From Mycobacterium lacus (GTDB lineage: Bacteria > Actinomycetota > Actinomycetes > Mycobacteriales > Mycobacteriaceae): 64,000 nucleotides of DNA. The DNA is taken from NCBI RefSeq assembly GCF_010731535.1, contig NZ_AP022581.1:4101952-4165951 (forward strand). The letters are read 5' to 3'. Within the stretch, counting starts at the first letter, position 1; each line of letters starts with the position of its first letter. Shown here one piece after another: positions 16,693 through 25,236 of this stretch. The position numbers and the translations under genes are program-made. The notes beneath the pieces are model-generated. The model was not told the origin of the DNA. It saw nothing but the letters and a program-made list of their open reading frames with translations, and did no database searches.

Positions 16693-18549
16693 CTAGGAGC
16701 GTGGGTCAGGCGTGCGGAACGGGTTCTGGGGGCCCTGAGTCTGCGGAACCTGATTCTGCGGGGCCTGGTTCGCCGGAACCGGAACCGGTATGGGGACCGG
16801 TAGCAGCGGGACGTGTATCCACTCGGTGGTCATCAGCACCGTCGTGGTGGTGGTCGTCGGCTCCGTCGTCGTCGTGGTGGTCGGCGGAGTCGTCGAAGTC
16901 GTCGTCGGCGCCGTGGTGGTTGTCGTGGTCGGCGCCCGGGTCATCGAAGCCGTCGTCGGCGGTGCCTTCGTGGTCGTCACCGCCGACGGCGATGGCGGCG
17001 GGGGTGGGGGCGGCGCGACGCTGGTGGGCGCCGGCTCTGCACTGGGCGGCGGCGCGACCGTGGGGGGCGAGGGTACGGGACTCGGCGCCAGGGAACCGGG
17101 CCCTCTGGACGGGGGCGCCGGCAGCGGCACGACCGGGATCTGGGGGGCGGGGTGGCGCTCGATGGCCGTCAGCGTGAATGCCACGCCGCCGATCGCGGTC
17201 ATGGCCACCACCGCGCACAGCCCGATGAGCAGCTGCGACACCCGGAAGCGCCGCCAGGGCGATTCCTTGGGGGGCTCGATGACGTTCAGCCGCATCGACC
17301 AGCAGGGACCGTCTTCGTTGTAGGAGTCGCCGTCGAACCGCACCGGCACCTCGCCGGGGAATTCGGTTTGCGACCAGGCCAACTCGCGATCCGTCAACGC
17401 ATCCTCATCGATCACCATGACGTCGCCGGCCGGCAACTCGATGATGCCGGTGCCGCCGCCGGCCGCCGCCACCAGCAGCCCCATCGACGTCTTGGTCCGG
17501 AAATCCAGCTCCTCCCCGCGTGTTGCCAACAGCAACGCGCCCCGCGCCGCCGCGCAAGCCGGCTGCGCCGGCGTCAGGATCGGCAGCCGGGTGTGGAACG
17601 AAAGCCGTTGCGTGACAAGCGGAATACTGGCACCGCCGCCGACCGTCACCACCGCCGCAAGGTCCGCCCAGCTGGCCTTGTTGCGCGCCAGCATGTCGTC
17701 GAACGCGTAGATGAAACCGGTCAGCCGGTCCTGTATCAGGTCGTCGAGCTGTGCACGAGTTACCTGAATGCCGGTGTCGCACCCCGGCAGCTCGACGCCG
17801 AATTCCGTGACCGTGTCGACGGACAACCGCTCCTTGGCCGCGCGGCACTGCTCTGCGAGTTGACCGAGTTGCCCGACGGCGGTAGTGCTGTCCGGGTCGA
17901 CGTGGCTGCGGTGGCCGACTTGCTCGAACACATGCAGGAGCAACGCCTGGTCGATCTCTCCTCCGGAGAAATCCTGATAACGCATTGTCAGGCTGACGGG
18001 CTCGAAATCCGAATGGGTCTGCAGCAACGTGACGTACGTGCCGGAGCCACCGAAATCAAGCAGCCCCACCACGCCGCCGGCCGGGATGCCCAGCTCGGAA
18101 TTCACCGCTGTCAACGCCGCGATCGAGTCCGGCACCAGCCGCGGTGCCATGCCACTGCGGACGAACCCAACATGCGTCCGCAGCCCGTTGCGCAGCGCCT
18201 GTACCTTCCCCGGTTTCCAGTACGAGGGAACGGCAATCGAGATTTCCGACGAACTCGCATCCGCGCCGGCGGCAACCACCATCGCGTCCAGGGCCTCGAC
18301 CATCAACAGGTCCGGATCGTGCGCGGACCCGTCCGCGGACACCAGGGCCACCGAGTCTCCGATGCGCTCCACGAAGCCGCTCATCACCGTGCCGGGCTCG
18401 GTCAGGCCCGGATCCTGGCCGGGCACACCGATTTTCGGCGCGCAGTGCGGATAAAGGGTCAGCACGGCACGACGGGTAACCGGTGGACTTCCGTTACCCG
18501 CCGCAACCAGGTTCGTGGACCCGATCGACAACCCCAGCGGGTCGTACAT
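16693..18549 (-). CDS. Hsp70-like, Pro/Thr-rich membrane protein (Rv0312-like)
   Basis: 618 residues from ATG 18549 (MYDPLGLSIGSTNLVAAG). The N-terminal 400 residues follow the Hsp70/actin ATPase plan: a phosphate loop near the N-terminus, LLDFGGSGTYVTLL for phosphate 2, and TVGGGASIPLV for the adenosine site. A transmembrane helix lies near 450-475 (LIGLCAVVAMTAIGGVAF). Then comes an extracytoplasmic Pro/Ser/Thr region with long Thr runs, ending EWIHVPLLPVPIPVPVP. Size and features agree with M. tuberculosis Rv0312. A role in envelope assembly or sensing is plausible but unproven. Confidence 0.78.
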   Translation of the reverse strand: MYDPLGLSIGSTNLVAAGNGSPPVTRRAVLTLYPHCAPKIGVPGQDPGLTEPGTVMSGFVERIGDSVALVSADGSAHDPDLLMVEALDAMVVAAGADASSSEISIAVPSYWKPGKVQALRNGLRTHVGFVRSGMAPRLVPDSIAALTAVNSELGIPAGGVVGLLDFGGSGTYVTLLQTHSDFEPVSLTMRYQDFSGGEIDQALLLHVFEQVGHRSHVDPDSTTAVGQLGQLAEQCRAAKERLSVDTVTEFGVELPGCDTGIQVTRAQLDDLIQDRLTGFIYAFDDMLARNKASWADLAAVVTVGGGASIPLVTQRLSFHTRLPILTPAQPACAAARGALLLATRGEELDFRTKTSMGLLVAAAGGGTGIIELPAGDVMVIDEDALTDRELAWSQTEFPGEVPVRFDGDSYNEDGPCWSMRLNVIEPPKESPWRRFRVSQLLIGLCAVVAMTAIGGVAFTLTAIERHPAPQIPVVPLPAPPSRGPGSLAPSPVPSPPTVAPPPSAEPAPTSVAPPPPPPPSPSAVTTTKAPPTTASMTRAPTTTTTTAPTTTSTTPPTTTTTTEPTTTTTTVLMTTEWIHVPLLPVPIPVPVPANQAPQNQVPQTQGPQNPFRTPDPRS

Positions 18550-18702
18550 ATACGCGGACTTTCGGCGATAGGGGTCGGTGGCCAGCGTCAACCATAGCCG
18601 TGGGCCGGCTCTATTCCGATGGGTCACAACCTCATTGGTATGCGGTCGATGCAGCCGTGTCACCGAAGTGGTACCGCCAACATCTTGACAGGACGCGTCG
18701 AA

Positions 18703-19926
18703 TCACACCACGGTCAACGGCAGCGAACGCCGGGGCTCGAACTGGAATGTCGACCCACGACTGACCTTGGCCACCATCACCTCGGGTAGTTCGGCGGTGG
18801 CAGCGCCACTATCCACCAGCTCAGCGGTCCAGTCGGTGTACGTGCCGCTGACGCGAACCTCGACATGCGGGTCGACCGCGGTGGCGATCGCCTGCAACGG
18901 CTGCACGGATTCGGGCGAGCACAGCGAAATCCACGCGCCGTCGTCGTGGGCGGGCGACCGGCGCACCACCAGTCGGCCCGCCGCGATTTCGGCCACGACA
19001 TATCCTGCGGGGTTGAGCAGCGGGTGCAACTCGAACACCCGCAACGCGCCTTCGATCCCGCCGGGCATCTCCAATGCGCGGTGAATGCGTTCCGCGCCGA
19101 GCCCGGCCAGACCGATCAGCTGGCGGGTGTTTATCGAGGTGGCCAGGTCGGTGCCGGCCCGTTTCCGCACGGCGATAGCGAACGACAGGTTCAGTAGGTG
19201 CATCTGCAGGCACACCTCGTCGGCCATCCGCACCAGCGCCGAGTGCGAGTAGGCGCCGAAGTCGAAGTCGGACAGCAACGGACCCGAGTAGTCCGCCTGC
19301 CCTTCCTCGTTTCGATCGATTGCCCCGAGTTTCCATGTGGCAGCGTTGGTTTCATGAAGTATGTGCACTGCGGGGATGGCTTCAGCCGCCGGGTAGGACT
19401 CGTCGATGACGACCGTCCATGCGCAGTGCGGGTGCCGATCCGACGGGACTCGCGGCGGGCGGTGAATGGGCCGCATCTGCGCGCGGGAATTGGTGGCCAC
19501 CGCGGTGGCGTCGAACGTCGGATCCTCGATGGTGTGACACATCCCGAAGACGTAGTCGTCGCCCATCGGCTCCACGTCGAGCAGCGCGCCACAGTGGTCA
19601 AGGCGGAATTCGCCGTGCCAGCGGTCGTGCACGGTGTAGCGGAAATCCATGAACTGCGGCGGGGCCCCGATGTCGAGCTGCAGGCCCTTGAAGATGGTGG
19701 GCACGTCGTCGCCCTCGAAGTTCAGCGCCCGCTGCATGCGCTTGGTGTAGACCGGGCTGGCGCCCGCCCACTCCTCGATCGCGATCCGCAGCATCTCTTG
19801 GTGGCCGAATTCCTTGATGCACCAGGCCATGCCGGAGCGGTCGATCATGTGCCCGATCAACAGCAGCTCGGGTACCAGGACGGCCAGCTCGCCACGAGAC
19901 AACCGGGCATATCGGGATCGACCCAC
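18703..19926 (-). CDS. Conserved mycobacterial protein, Rv0311-like
   Basis: 407 residues from GTG 19926. It is a soluble protein with several His/Asp/Glu-containing blocks (HDRWHGEFRLDHCGALLDVE, MCHTIEDPTFDATA, HILHETNAATWK) that could bind metal. No known catalytic signature is recognised. Size and position match M. tuberculosis Rv0311. It is divergent from a TetR gene across only 38 bases containing a dyad, so it is a likely target of that regulator. Function unknown. Confidence 0.7.
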   Translation of the reverse strand: MGRSRYARLSRGELAVLVPELLLIGHMIDRSGMAWCIKEFGHQEMLRIAIEEWAGASPVYTKRMQRALNFEGDDVPTIFKGLQLDIGAPPQFMDFRYTVHDRWHGEFRLDHCGALLDVEPMGDDYVFGMCHTIEDPTFDATAVATNSRAQMRPIHRPPRVPSDRHPHCAWTVVIDESYPAAEAIPAVHILHETNAATWKLGAIDRNEEGQADYSGPLLSDFDFGAYSHSALVRMADEVCLQMHLLNLSFAIAVRKRAGTDLATSINTRQLIGLAGLGAERIHRALEMPGGIEGALRVFELHPLLNPAGYVVAEIAAGRLVVRRSPAHDDGAWISLCSPESVQPLQAIATAVDPHVEVRVSGTYTDWTAELVDSGAATAELPEVMVAKVSRGSTFQFEPRRSLPLTVV

Positions 19927-19942
19927 CCTTCAAAAATAGATA

Positions 19943-19961
19943 TGACTATGTTATAAAGTCA
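19943..19961. promoter_or_regulatory. Probable TetR operator in divergent promoter
   Basis: TGACTATGTTATAAAGTCA is an imperfect palindrome (TGACT...AGTCA) in a very short AT-rich gap between the Rv0311-like and TetR genes. It ends 3 bases before the TetR ATG. This is the usual place for an autoregulatory operator. Confidence 0.5.
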
Positions 19962-19964
19962 ACA

Positions 19965-20558
19965 ATGTCAATCGCACCCACCCGGCGAACCAGTGCGCCA
20001 CGCAAACGCGGCGATGACACCCGGGCGAAAATCATCGACGAGACGGTCCGCTGCATCGTGGAGGAGGGATTCGCCGCCGCGACCGCCAAGCACGTGGCCG
20101 AACGGGCGGGCGTGACCTGGGGCGTCATCCAATATCACTTCGGCGACCGCAACGGCCTGCTGATGGCCGTCGTCGACGACGGCGTGGCCAGGCTCGTCGA
20201 CAGCCTGTCGTCGGCCGATGTCAGCGAGCTACCGCCGCGAGAACGTATCGAGGTCGTCATCGACACCGCCTGGAGCTGCTACAGTAGCCCCACTTCGATG
20301 GCCGCCTTCGAAATCCTCCGGGCCACCCGCGGCGGCCCGGGCGAATCCGCGCGGCGCCACCTGCTCGAGATGAACTCGGCGATCAGCCAGCTCGGTCGGC
20401 TGATAACCGAGGACCCAGCCAATGACGGTGTGGCCGAAGTCATCTGGGCCGCGCTGCGGGGCACGGTGCTGGCGCAGATGATCGTGGGCACCCCGATCGA
20501 CTGGCGCCGGGAACGGCGCGCGTTGATCGACATGGTCACGGGTTACCTGCAGCGCTGA
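19965..20558 (+). CDS. TetR-family transcriptional regulator
   Basis: 197 residues. The N-terminal helix-turn-helix reads RAKIIDETVRCIVEEGFAAA, then TAKHVAERAGVTWGVIQYHF, a standard TetR DNA-binding domain. The C-terminal part is an all-helical ligand/dimer domain. It is divergent from the Rv0311-like gene and 32 bases upstream of the SnoaL-like gene, so it probably controls both. The likely operator overlaps its own promoter. The ligand is unknown. Confidence 0.85.
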   Translation: MSIAPTRRTSAPRKRGDDTRAKIIDETVRCIVEEGFAAATAKHVAERAGVTWGVIQYHFGDRNGLLMAVVDDGVARLVDSLSSADVSELPPRERIEVVIDTAWSCYSSPTSMAAFEILRATRGGPGESARRHLLEMNSAISQLGRLITEDPANDGVAEVIWAALRGTVLAQMIVGTPIDWRRERRALIDMVTGYLQR

Positions 20559-20590
20559 ACCCCGGAAGCATAATGTGCTGCAATGACGTG

Positions 20591-21067
20591 ATGGGCTCCA
20601 CCGATTGCGCCGCCGACGTCGAAGCGATCAAGCAGGTCAAGTACCGCTACCTGCGCGCGCTGGACACCAAGCACTGGGACGACTTCGCCGAAACGCTGAC
20701 CGAGGACATCACGGCCGACTACGGGCCGTCGATCGGTGCGGAGCTGCACTTCACTAACCGCGCCGATCTGGTGGACTACCTGCGCTCCGCGCTCGGTCCG
20801 ACGGTGATCACCGAACACCGGGTGACCCATCCGGACATCACCGTGACCGGCGATACCGCGTCGGGCAGTTGGTACCTGCAGGACCGGGTCATCGTGGCGG
20901 AGCTCGACTTCATGCTGATCGGCGCGGCCTTCTACCGCGACCAATACCGGCGCACCGAGCACGGCTGGAAGATCAGCGCCACCGGCTACGACAGAACCTA
21001 CGACGCGACGATGTCGTTGGCGGGCCTGAACTTCAAGGTGAAACCCGGCCGCGCGCTGGCTGATTGA
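20591..21067 (+). CDS. SnoaL/NTF2-like protein, Rv0310c-like
   Basis: 158 residues from ATG 20591; ATG 20573 adds six residues with no better ribosome site. The fold signature is that of small alpha+beta-barrel SnoaL-like enzymes: VEAIKQVKYRYLRALDTKHW, DFAETLTEDITADYGPS, VTGDTASGSWYLQDRVI and AFYRDQYRRTEHGWKIS. The family includes bile-acid/steroid dehydratases and isomerases, and M. tuberculosis Rv0310c has been labelled a possible bile acid dehydratase. The substrate is not deducible. Confidence 0.75.
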   Translation: MGSTDCAADVEAIKQVKYRYLRALDTKHWDDFAETLTEDITADYGPSIGAELHFTNRADLVDYLRSALGPTVITEHRVTHPDITVTGDTASGSWYLQDRVIVAELDFMLIGAAFYRDQYRRTEHGWKISATGYDRTYDATMSLAGLNFKVKPGRALAD

Positions 21068-21071
21068 GACT

Positions 21072-21132
21072 CGCGAGCAGTCGCAAAAGCGCCCCATTTC
21101 GTGCCGAAATGGGGCTTTTGCGGCTGCTCGCG
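21072..21132. terminator. Long stem-loop of the mycobacterial TRIT type
   Basis: Arms of about 28-30 bases pair almost perfectly around the loop TGC (one mismatch and a 2-base bulge). The outer ends are CGCGAGCAG and CTGCTCGCG. It sits between two convergent stops and resembles the TRIT terminator family reported in M. tuberculosis. The same outer sequence recurs at 55221-55284. Confidence 0.75.
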
Positions 21133-21136
21133 AAGC

Positions 21137-21793
21137 CTACTTGGTGATCGCGATGACGCCACCGGGCCGCAGCCAACGGATGACCTGCACCAGCGTGGCG
21201 TCATCGATCGCCACGCAGCCTTCGGTGGGGCCGCCGTCGGTGGTGTGAAAGAAGAACGCGGAGCCGCCGCCCGGGACCTTGTTCTTGTTGACTCCCATCA
21301 CCACCGCATGCCTGTACTGGGGGATCTGCAGGTTCTCGCTGTCGGCCGTATTGAACGGGCACTGGGATTTCTGGCACACCTGCATGCTGTTGAAGGTGGG
21401 GCTGCGGTCGTCGCCGCTCCACCAGTGATTGGGTCCGACTTGGGTGTACGGCAGCCCGCCGCCCGGATTCGGCGCCGTGCCAAAGGCGGCGTCGAGGCTG
21501 TAGACGCCCATCGGCGTTGCCGGGTAGCCACTCTTGGCCTGCGGTGCCATGCCGGCCGAGCCCACGTGGGTGGGGATGCCGGTCTTCAGCGGCTGCCAAC
21601 CGGCGGCGGTCCGCTGGTAGATATCCATCTTGGCGTTCGAGCCGCCGGTGCTCACGACCGAAACCACCTGCGTAGCATTGCCGACCGAGTTCGCGAACCA
21701 CGGGTTGCCGGCGGCGCCGCTCGCCGGCGCGAGCAGCACAGCCGCGCCAGCGGCGCACACCGCCGCACACAGCACAGCTACGACTCGGCGCAC
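21137..21793 (-). CDS. Secreted L,D-transpeptidase-like protein (Rv0309-like)
   Basis: 218 residues from GTG 21793, equal to M. tuberculosis Rv0309. A signal peptide (VVAVLCAAVCAAGAAVLLAP) is followed by a YkuD-related catalytic region with HTTDGGPTEGCVAIDD, which contains the His and Cys expected in the H...GC motif. It probably modifies peptidoglycan or a related envelope polymer, but the YafK-like subgroup has members with unclear activity. It lies 11 bases downstream of the PAP2 gene on the same strand, so the two are likely co-transcribed. Confidence 0.75.
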   Translation of the reverse strand: MRRVVAVLCAAVCAAGAAVLLAPASGAAGNPWFANSVGNATQVVSVVSTGGSNAKMDIYQRTAAGWQPLKTGIPTHVGSAGMAPQAKSGYPATPMGVYSLDAAFGTAPNPGGGLPYTQVGPNHWWSGDDRSPTFNSMQVCQKSQCPFNTADSENLQIPQYRHAVVMGVNKNKVPGGGSAFFFHTTDGGPTEGCVAIDDATLVQVIRWLRPGGVIAITK

Positions 21794-21803
21794 CGTTTCA
21801 TCG

Positions 21804-22511
21804 TCAGATGGTTCCAACCTCAGGGTCAAGTAAATGTTTAGACCCGGTTGGGTCACCGCGTTGTGACAGCGGATCACCCAGTTTCAGGGGCGGCCGGAAT
21901 ACCCACAGACATACGAGGAAATAGAGGTATCCCAGCGCCCAGCCGGCGATCACATCGGACGGGTGGTGCACGTTCAACGCGACCCTGGCGATGCCGACCA
22001 TCAGCACGCTCAGCGCACCCAGCGCAATCGCTGCGGCTCGTGTCAACGGGCTTCCTATGATCGGCAGCAGGAATACCAGCAGCGCGAGCACACTGGCCAT
22101 CGCCTCGAGCGCGTGCCCCGAGGGAAACGACGTGGAATGTGCGGCGACCAATGCGGTCACCGGCCGCGGACGCCCGGCCAGGCTCTTGGCCGCCCACGTC
22201 ATCAATCCGTTGAGCGGTGCGCAAAACAACAACAAGAGCGCCAGGCGCACCTCGCGCCGCACCAGTGAAACCACGACGACCAGTAAACCCAACAGCCGCA
22301 ACGGTACCGGGCCCAGGGCAAAGGACACGCCATCCCAGAGTTGCACCCATGCGGGGCTCTTGATCCCAATGTCGTGCGCCGCGTCCAACACCGACCAGTC
22401 GAGGCCATGCAGCCACCACCAGTGCTGGGTGTGCCCCACCCACATGACGGCGTAGACCACGGTGGCTGCCAGGGCAAGCGACAGCGCCAGGGTCGTGCGG
22501 GGGCGGTTCAT
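21804..22511 (-). CDS. PAP2-family membrane phosphatase (Rv0308-like)
   Basis: 235 residues with six hydrophobic segments. All three PAP2 motifs are present: KSLAGRPRP (C1), SFPSGHA (C2) and RVALNVHHPSD (C3). The enzyme should remove phosphate from a lipid phosphate or pyrophosphate, such as an undecaprenyl or phosphatidyl substrate, on the outer face of the inner membrane. It matches the size and place of M. tuberculosis Rv0308 and is probably co-transcribed with the L,D-transpeptidase-like gene. The start ATG 22511 begins MNRPRTT. Confidence 0.82.
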   Translation of the reverse strand: MNRPRTTLALSLALAATVVYAVMWVGHTQHWWWLHGLDWSVLDAAHDIGIKSPAWVQLWDGVSFALGPVPLRLLGLLVVVVSLVRREVRLALLLLFCAPLNGLMTWAAKSLAGRPRPVTALVAAHSTSFPSGHALEAMASVLALLVFLLPIIGSPLTRAAAIALGALSVLMVGIARVALNVHHPSDVIAGWALGYLYFLVCLWVFRPPLKLGDPLSQRGDPTGSKHLLDPEVGTI

Positions 22512-22568
22512 GACCCAACCACTACCAGCATCGGTGCCGCGCCTGCGAATCGGCCCCATACTGGCCTC

Positions 22569-23051
22569 ATGGCGGTGATTGTGCGCAAGTTCTTCGGCCT
22601 GGGAAGGCTGCCTGCCGACCTGCGCGCCGAGGTCGAGGCCGAGGGGCTCATCCACCTTGCCGAATACGTGGCGGTCACCAGGCGGTTCACCGGCGCTATC
22701 CCGGGTCTGCGGGCATCGCACAGCGTGGCCAGCTATGCGGGATCGCTGGCCTTCACCGCACAGCGGGTGCTGGGGACACTGTCGATGGTGCCCAAGCTAG
22801 CGGGCCGCGTCGTCGACGTGCGCTGGGATGCGCCGCAGGCCGGCGCCGCGACGGCCGAGATCTCGCCGACGGGCCTGCAGCTCGAACTCGACGTCGCCAA
22901 GGTCGACCCGAAGTTCAGCGGGCACCTCTCGCTGCATTACAAGGCGGCCATCGCCGAAGACGTGCTCGCCCGCCTGCCACGGCGATCGTTGGCCTTCGAC
23001 GTGCCGGCTGAATACGTCTTCCGCGCCGTCGGCGTCACCTATTCTCCGTGA
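22569..23051 (+). CDS. Conserved protein, Rv0307c-like
   Basis: 160 residues from ATG 22569, exactly the length remembered for Rv0307c. It is a soluble alpha/beta protein with AEVEAEGLIHLAEYVAVTRR at the N-terminus and a beta-rich C-terminal half (ISPTGLQLELDVAKVDPKF). No catalytic motif is recognised. Its stop overlaps the GTG start of the BluB-like gene (GTGA), so the two are translationally coupled. Function unknown. Confidence 0.7.
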   Translation: MAVIVRKFFGLGRLPADLRAEVEAEGLIHLAEYVAVTRRFTGAIPGLRASHSVASYAGSLAFTAQRVLGTLSMVPKLAGRVVDVRWDAPQAGAATAEISPTGLQLELDVAKVDPKFSGHLSLHYKAAIAEDVLARLPRRSLAFDVPAEYVFRAVGVTYSP

Positions 23052-23731
23052 CTGTGCCCGATCACGCGTTCACTGCGCAAGAGCGGCGGGCGGTGTATCG
23101 CGTCATTTCCGAGCGGCGAGACATGCGCCGATTCGTGCCCGGCGGCGCGGTGCCCGAGGACGTGCTGGCGCGCATGTTGGCGGCCGCGCACGCCGCGCCC
23201 AGCGTCGGTCTGATGCAACCGTGGCGGTTCATTCGCATCACCGATGAAACGCTGCGCAAACGCATCCACGCACTCGTCGACGAAGAGCGTCTGCTGACCG
23301 CCCAGGCCCTGGGGCGGCGTGCGGAGGAATTCCTGGCCCTGAAGGTGGAGGGCATCCTTGAGTGCGCCGAGCTGATGGTGGTGGCGTTGTGCGACGACCG
23401 CGACGCGCACATTTTCGGCCGTCGCACGCTACCGCGGATGGACCTCGCCTCGGTGTCGTGCGCGATCCAAAACCTGTGGCTGGCGGCGCGGTCCGAAGGG
23501 CTCGGCATGGGCTGGGTGTCCCTGTTCGATCCGCAACGGTTGGCGACGCTGCTGGCAATGCCCGCCGGCGCCGAGCCAGTGGCCATCCTGTGTCTGGGCC
23601 CGGTGCCCGACTTTCCGGATCGCCCGGCGCTGGAACTGGACGGCTGGGCTTTTGCGCGACCGCTGGCTGAGTTCGTTTCCGAGAACCGGTGGGCCGATCC
23701 ATTCTCCGGCAAGGCGCCGAAACTGCGCTGA
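23048..23731 (+). CDS. bluB: 5,6-dimethylbenzimidazole synthase / nitroreductase
   Basis: 227 residues. It has BluB features: ERRDMRRF near residue 21, APSVGLMQPWRFIRI, SCAIQNLWLAARSEGLGMGW and SLFDPQ. BluB cleaves reduced FMN with oxygen to make the lower ligand of vitamin B12; related flavin nitroreductases are the alternative. It is similar to M. tuberculosis Rv0306. The GTG start overlaps the preceding stop. Cytoplasmic. Confidence 0.78.
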   Translation: MTVPDHAFTAQERRAVYRVISERRDMRRFVPGGAVPEDVLARMLAAAHAAPSVGLMQPWRFIRITDETLRKRIHALVDEERLLTAQALGRRAEEFLALKVEGILECAELMVVALCDDRDAHIFGRRTLPRMDLASVSCAIQNLWLAARSEGLGMGWVSLFDPQRLATLLAMPAGAEPVAILCLGPVPDFPDRPALELDGWAFARPLAEFVSENRWADPFSGKAPKLR

Positions 23732-23843
23732 GGGTGTGGCTTTCGGCCAGTTCGTCACCCTGGTCGCAGGCTCGGCACCGTCACCGCAGAGTCGCTTGGG
23801 TTTGTCGGGTATCGTCGCCTGTCGCAAGGCGGAAAGGTGACAA

Positions 23844-25226
23844 ATGACGGGTGACAACGTGCTGCTGGTGCACTGGCACGACCTGGGCCGCTACCTAGGC
23901 GTCTACGGCCACCCCGACGTTTCCAGCCCACGGCTGGATCGGCTTGCCGCCGAGGGCATTCTGTTCACCAGATCCCATGCGACCGCGCCGCTGTGCTCGC
24001 CGTCGCGGGGATCGCTGTTCACCGGCCGCTACCCGCAGAGCAACGGCCTCATCGGGCTGGCCCACCATGGCTGGGAATACCGCACCGGGGTGCGCACCGT
24101 GGCGCAGATATTATCCGAATCTGGCTGGTACTCTGCCCTTTTCGGTATGCAGCACGAGACCTCCTATCCGAAACGGCTGGGCTTCGACGAATTCGACGTG
24201 TCGAATTCCTACTGCGAGTACGTGGTCGAAAGGGCGCAGGAATGGCTGCGCGAGAGCGCCCCCGCCCTGTCCGGACAACCGTTCCTGCTGATCGCCGGGT
24301 TCTTCGAAACCCACCGGCCCTACCCGCGGGACCGCTACCAACCGGCCGACGGCGATGCCGTCGACGTGCCCGACTACCTCCCCGATACTCCCGAGGTGCG
24401 CCAGGATCTCGCTGATTTCTATGGGGCCATCGCCACCGCCGACGCGGCCGTCGGCCGGCTGCTGGACACACTGACCGATACCGGGCTAGACGCCAGCACC
24501 TGGGTGGTGTTCGTCACCGATCACGGCCCGGCCTTCCCCCGCGCGAAATCCACCCTCTACGACGCCGGAACCGGCATTGCGACGATCATCCGCCCACCCA
24601 CCGGCCGGCCGGTCGCGCCGCGCGTCTACGACGAACTGTTCAGCGGCGTCGACCTGCTCCCGACGCTACTGGGCCTGCTCGGACTCGACATACCCGAGGA
24701 CGTCGAGGGGGTGTCGCATGCGGGCATGGTGCTCGCAGCTGGCACGCCCACCGAGCCGGTGCGCGACCACGTGTACACCATGAAGACCTATCACGACTCG
24801 TTCGATCCCATTCGCGCAATCCGCACAAAGGAATACAGCTACATCGAAAACTACGTGCCCCGGCCACTGCTGGACCTGCCGTGGGACATCGAGGAAAGCC
24901 CCTCCGGGCATGCGGTCGCGCCGTTCGTCAAAGCGCCGCGCCCGCAGCGCGAACTCTACGATCTGCGCACCGATCCCACGGAGACCACCAACCTGCTGGC
25001 CGGCGACCCCCGTCCGGAGCTGGATGCCCTCGCCGCCGATCTGGCTGTCCGGCTGCATGATTGGCGCCAGCGGACCGGCGACGTCATACCTTCGGATTTC
25101 GCCGGTTCGCGCATCGCGATCCGCTACACCGAAACCTATCTGCGGATCCACCACACGACGCCGACGAGCAGGTCGGCGATCGCCGTCGACCGCGGCGTCG
25201 AGGACGTCACGCAGGCCGATCAATAG
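23844..25226 (+). CDS. Sulfatase (Rv0296c-like)
   Basis: 460 residues. It is an alkaline-phosphatase-superfamily sulfatase with the formylglycine signature CSPSR at residues 51-55, so the Cys at 51 is the expected modification site. A metal-binding segment VTDHGPAF lies near residue 222, and a C-terminal YDLRTDPTETTNLLAGDP block is typical of the family. It hydrolyses sulfate esters; the substrate is unknown, and no signal peptide is visible. It is preceded by GGAAAGGTGACAA, a good ribosome site. M. tuberculosis has a sulfotransferase gene beside its homologue; none is present here. Confidence 0.85.
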   Translation: MTGDNVLLVHWHDLGRYLGVYGHPDVSSPRLDRLAAEGILFTRSHATAPLCSPSRGSLFTGRYPQSNGLIGLAHHGWEYRTGVRTVAQILSESGWYSALFGMQHETSYPKRLGFDEFDVSNSYCEYVVERAQEWLRESAPALSGQPFLLIAGFFETHRPYPRDRYQPADGDAVDVPDYLPDTPEVRQDLADFYGAIATADAAVGRLLDTLTDTGLDASTWVVFVTDHGPAFPRAKSTLYDAGTGIATIIRPPTGRPVAPRVYDELFSGVDLLPTLLGLLGLDIPEDVEGVSHAGMVLAAGTPTEPVRDHVYTMKTYHDSFDPIRAIRTKEYSYIENYVPRPLLDLPWDIEESPSGHAVAPFVKAPRPQRELYDLRTDPTETTNLLAGDPRPELDALAADLAVRLHDWRQRTGDVIPSDFAGSRIAIRYTETYLRIHHTTPTSRSAIAVDRGVEDVTQADQ

Positions 25227-25236
25227 TTGTGCTCAG

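Noticed and set aside
16800..16960. Low-complexity GTCGTC-type microsatellite
   Set aside because: It encodes the Thr-rich run of the Rv0312-like protein in frame, not an independent repeat.
16813..18597. 594-residue open frame on the plus strand
   Set aside because: Antisense to the Rv0312-like gene; high-GC codon bias creates long shadow frames and the translation is Arg/Gly-rich without any domain.
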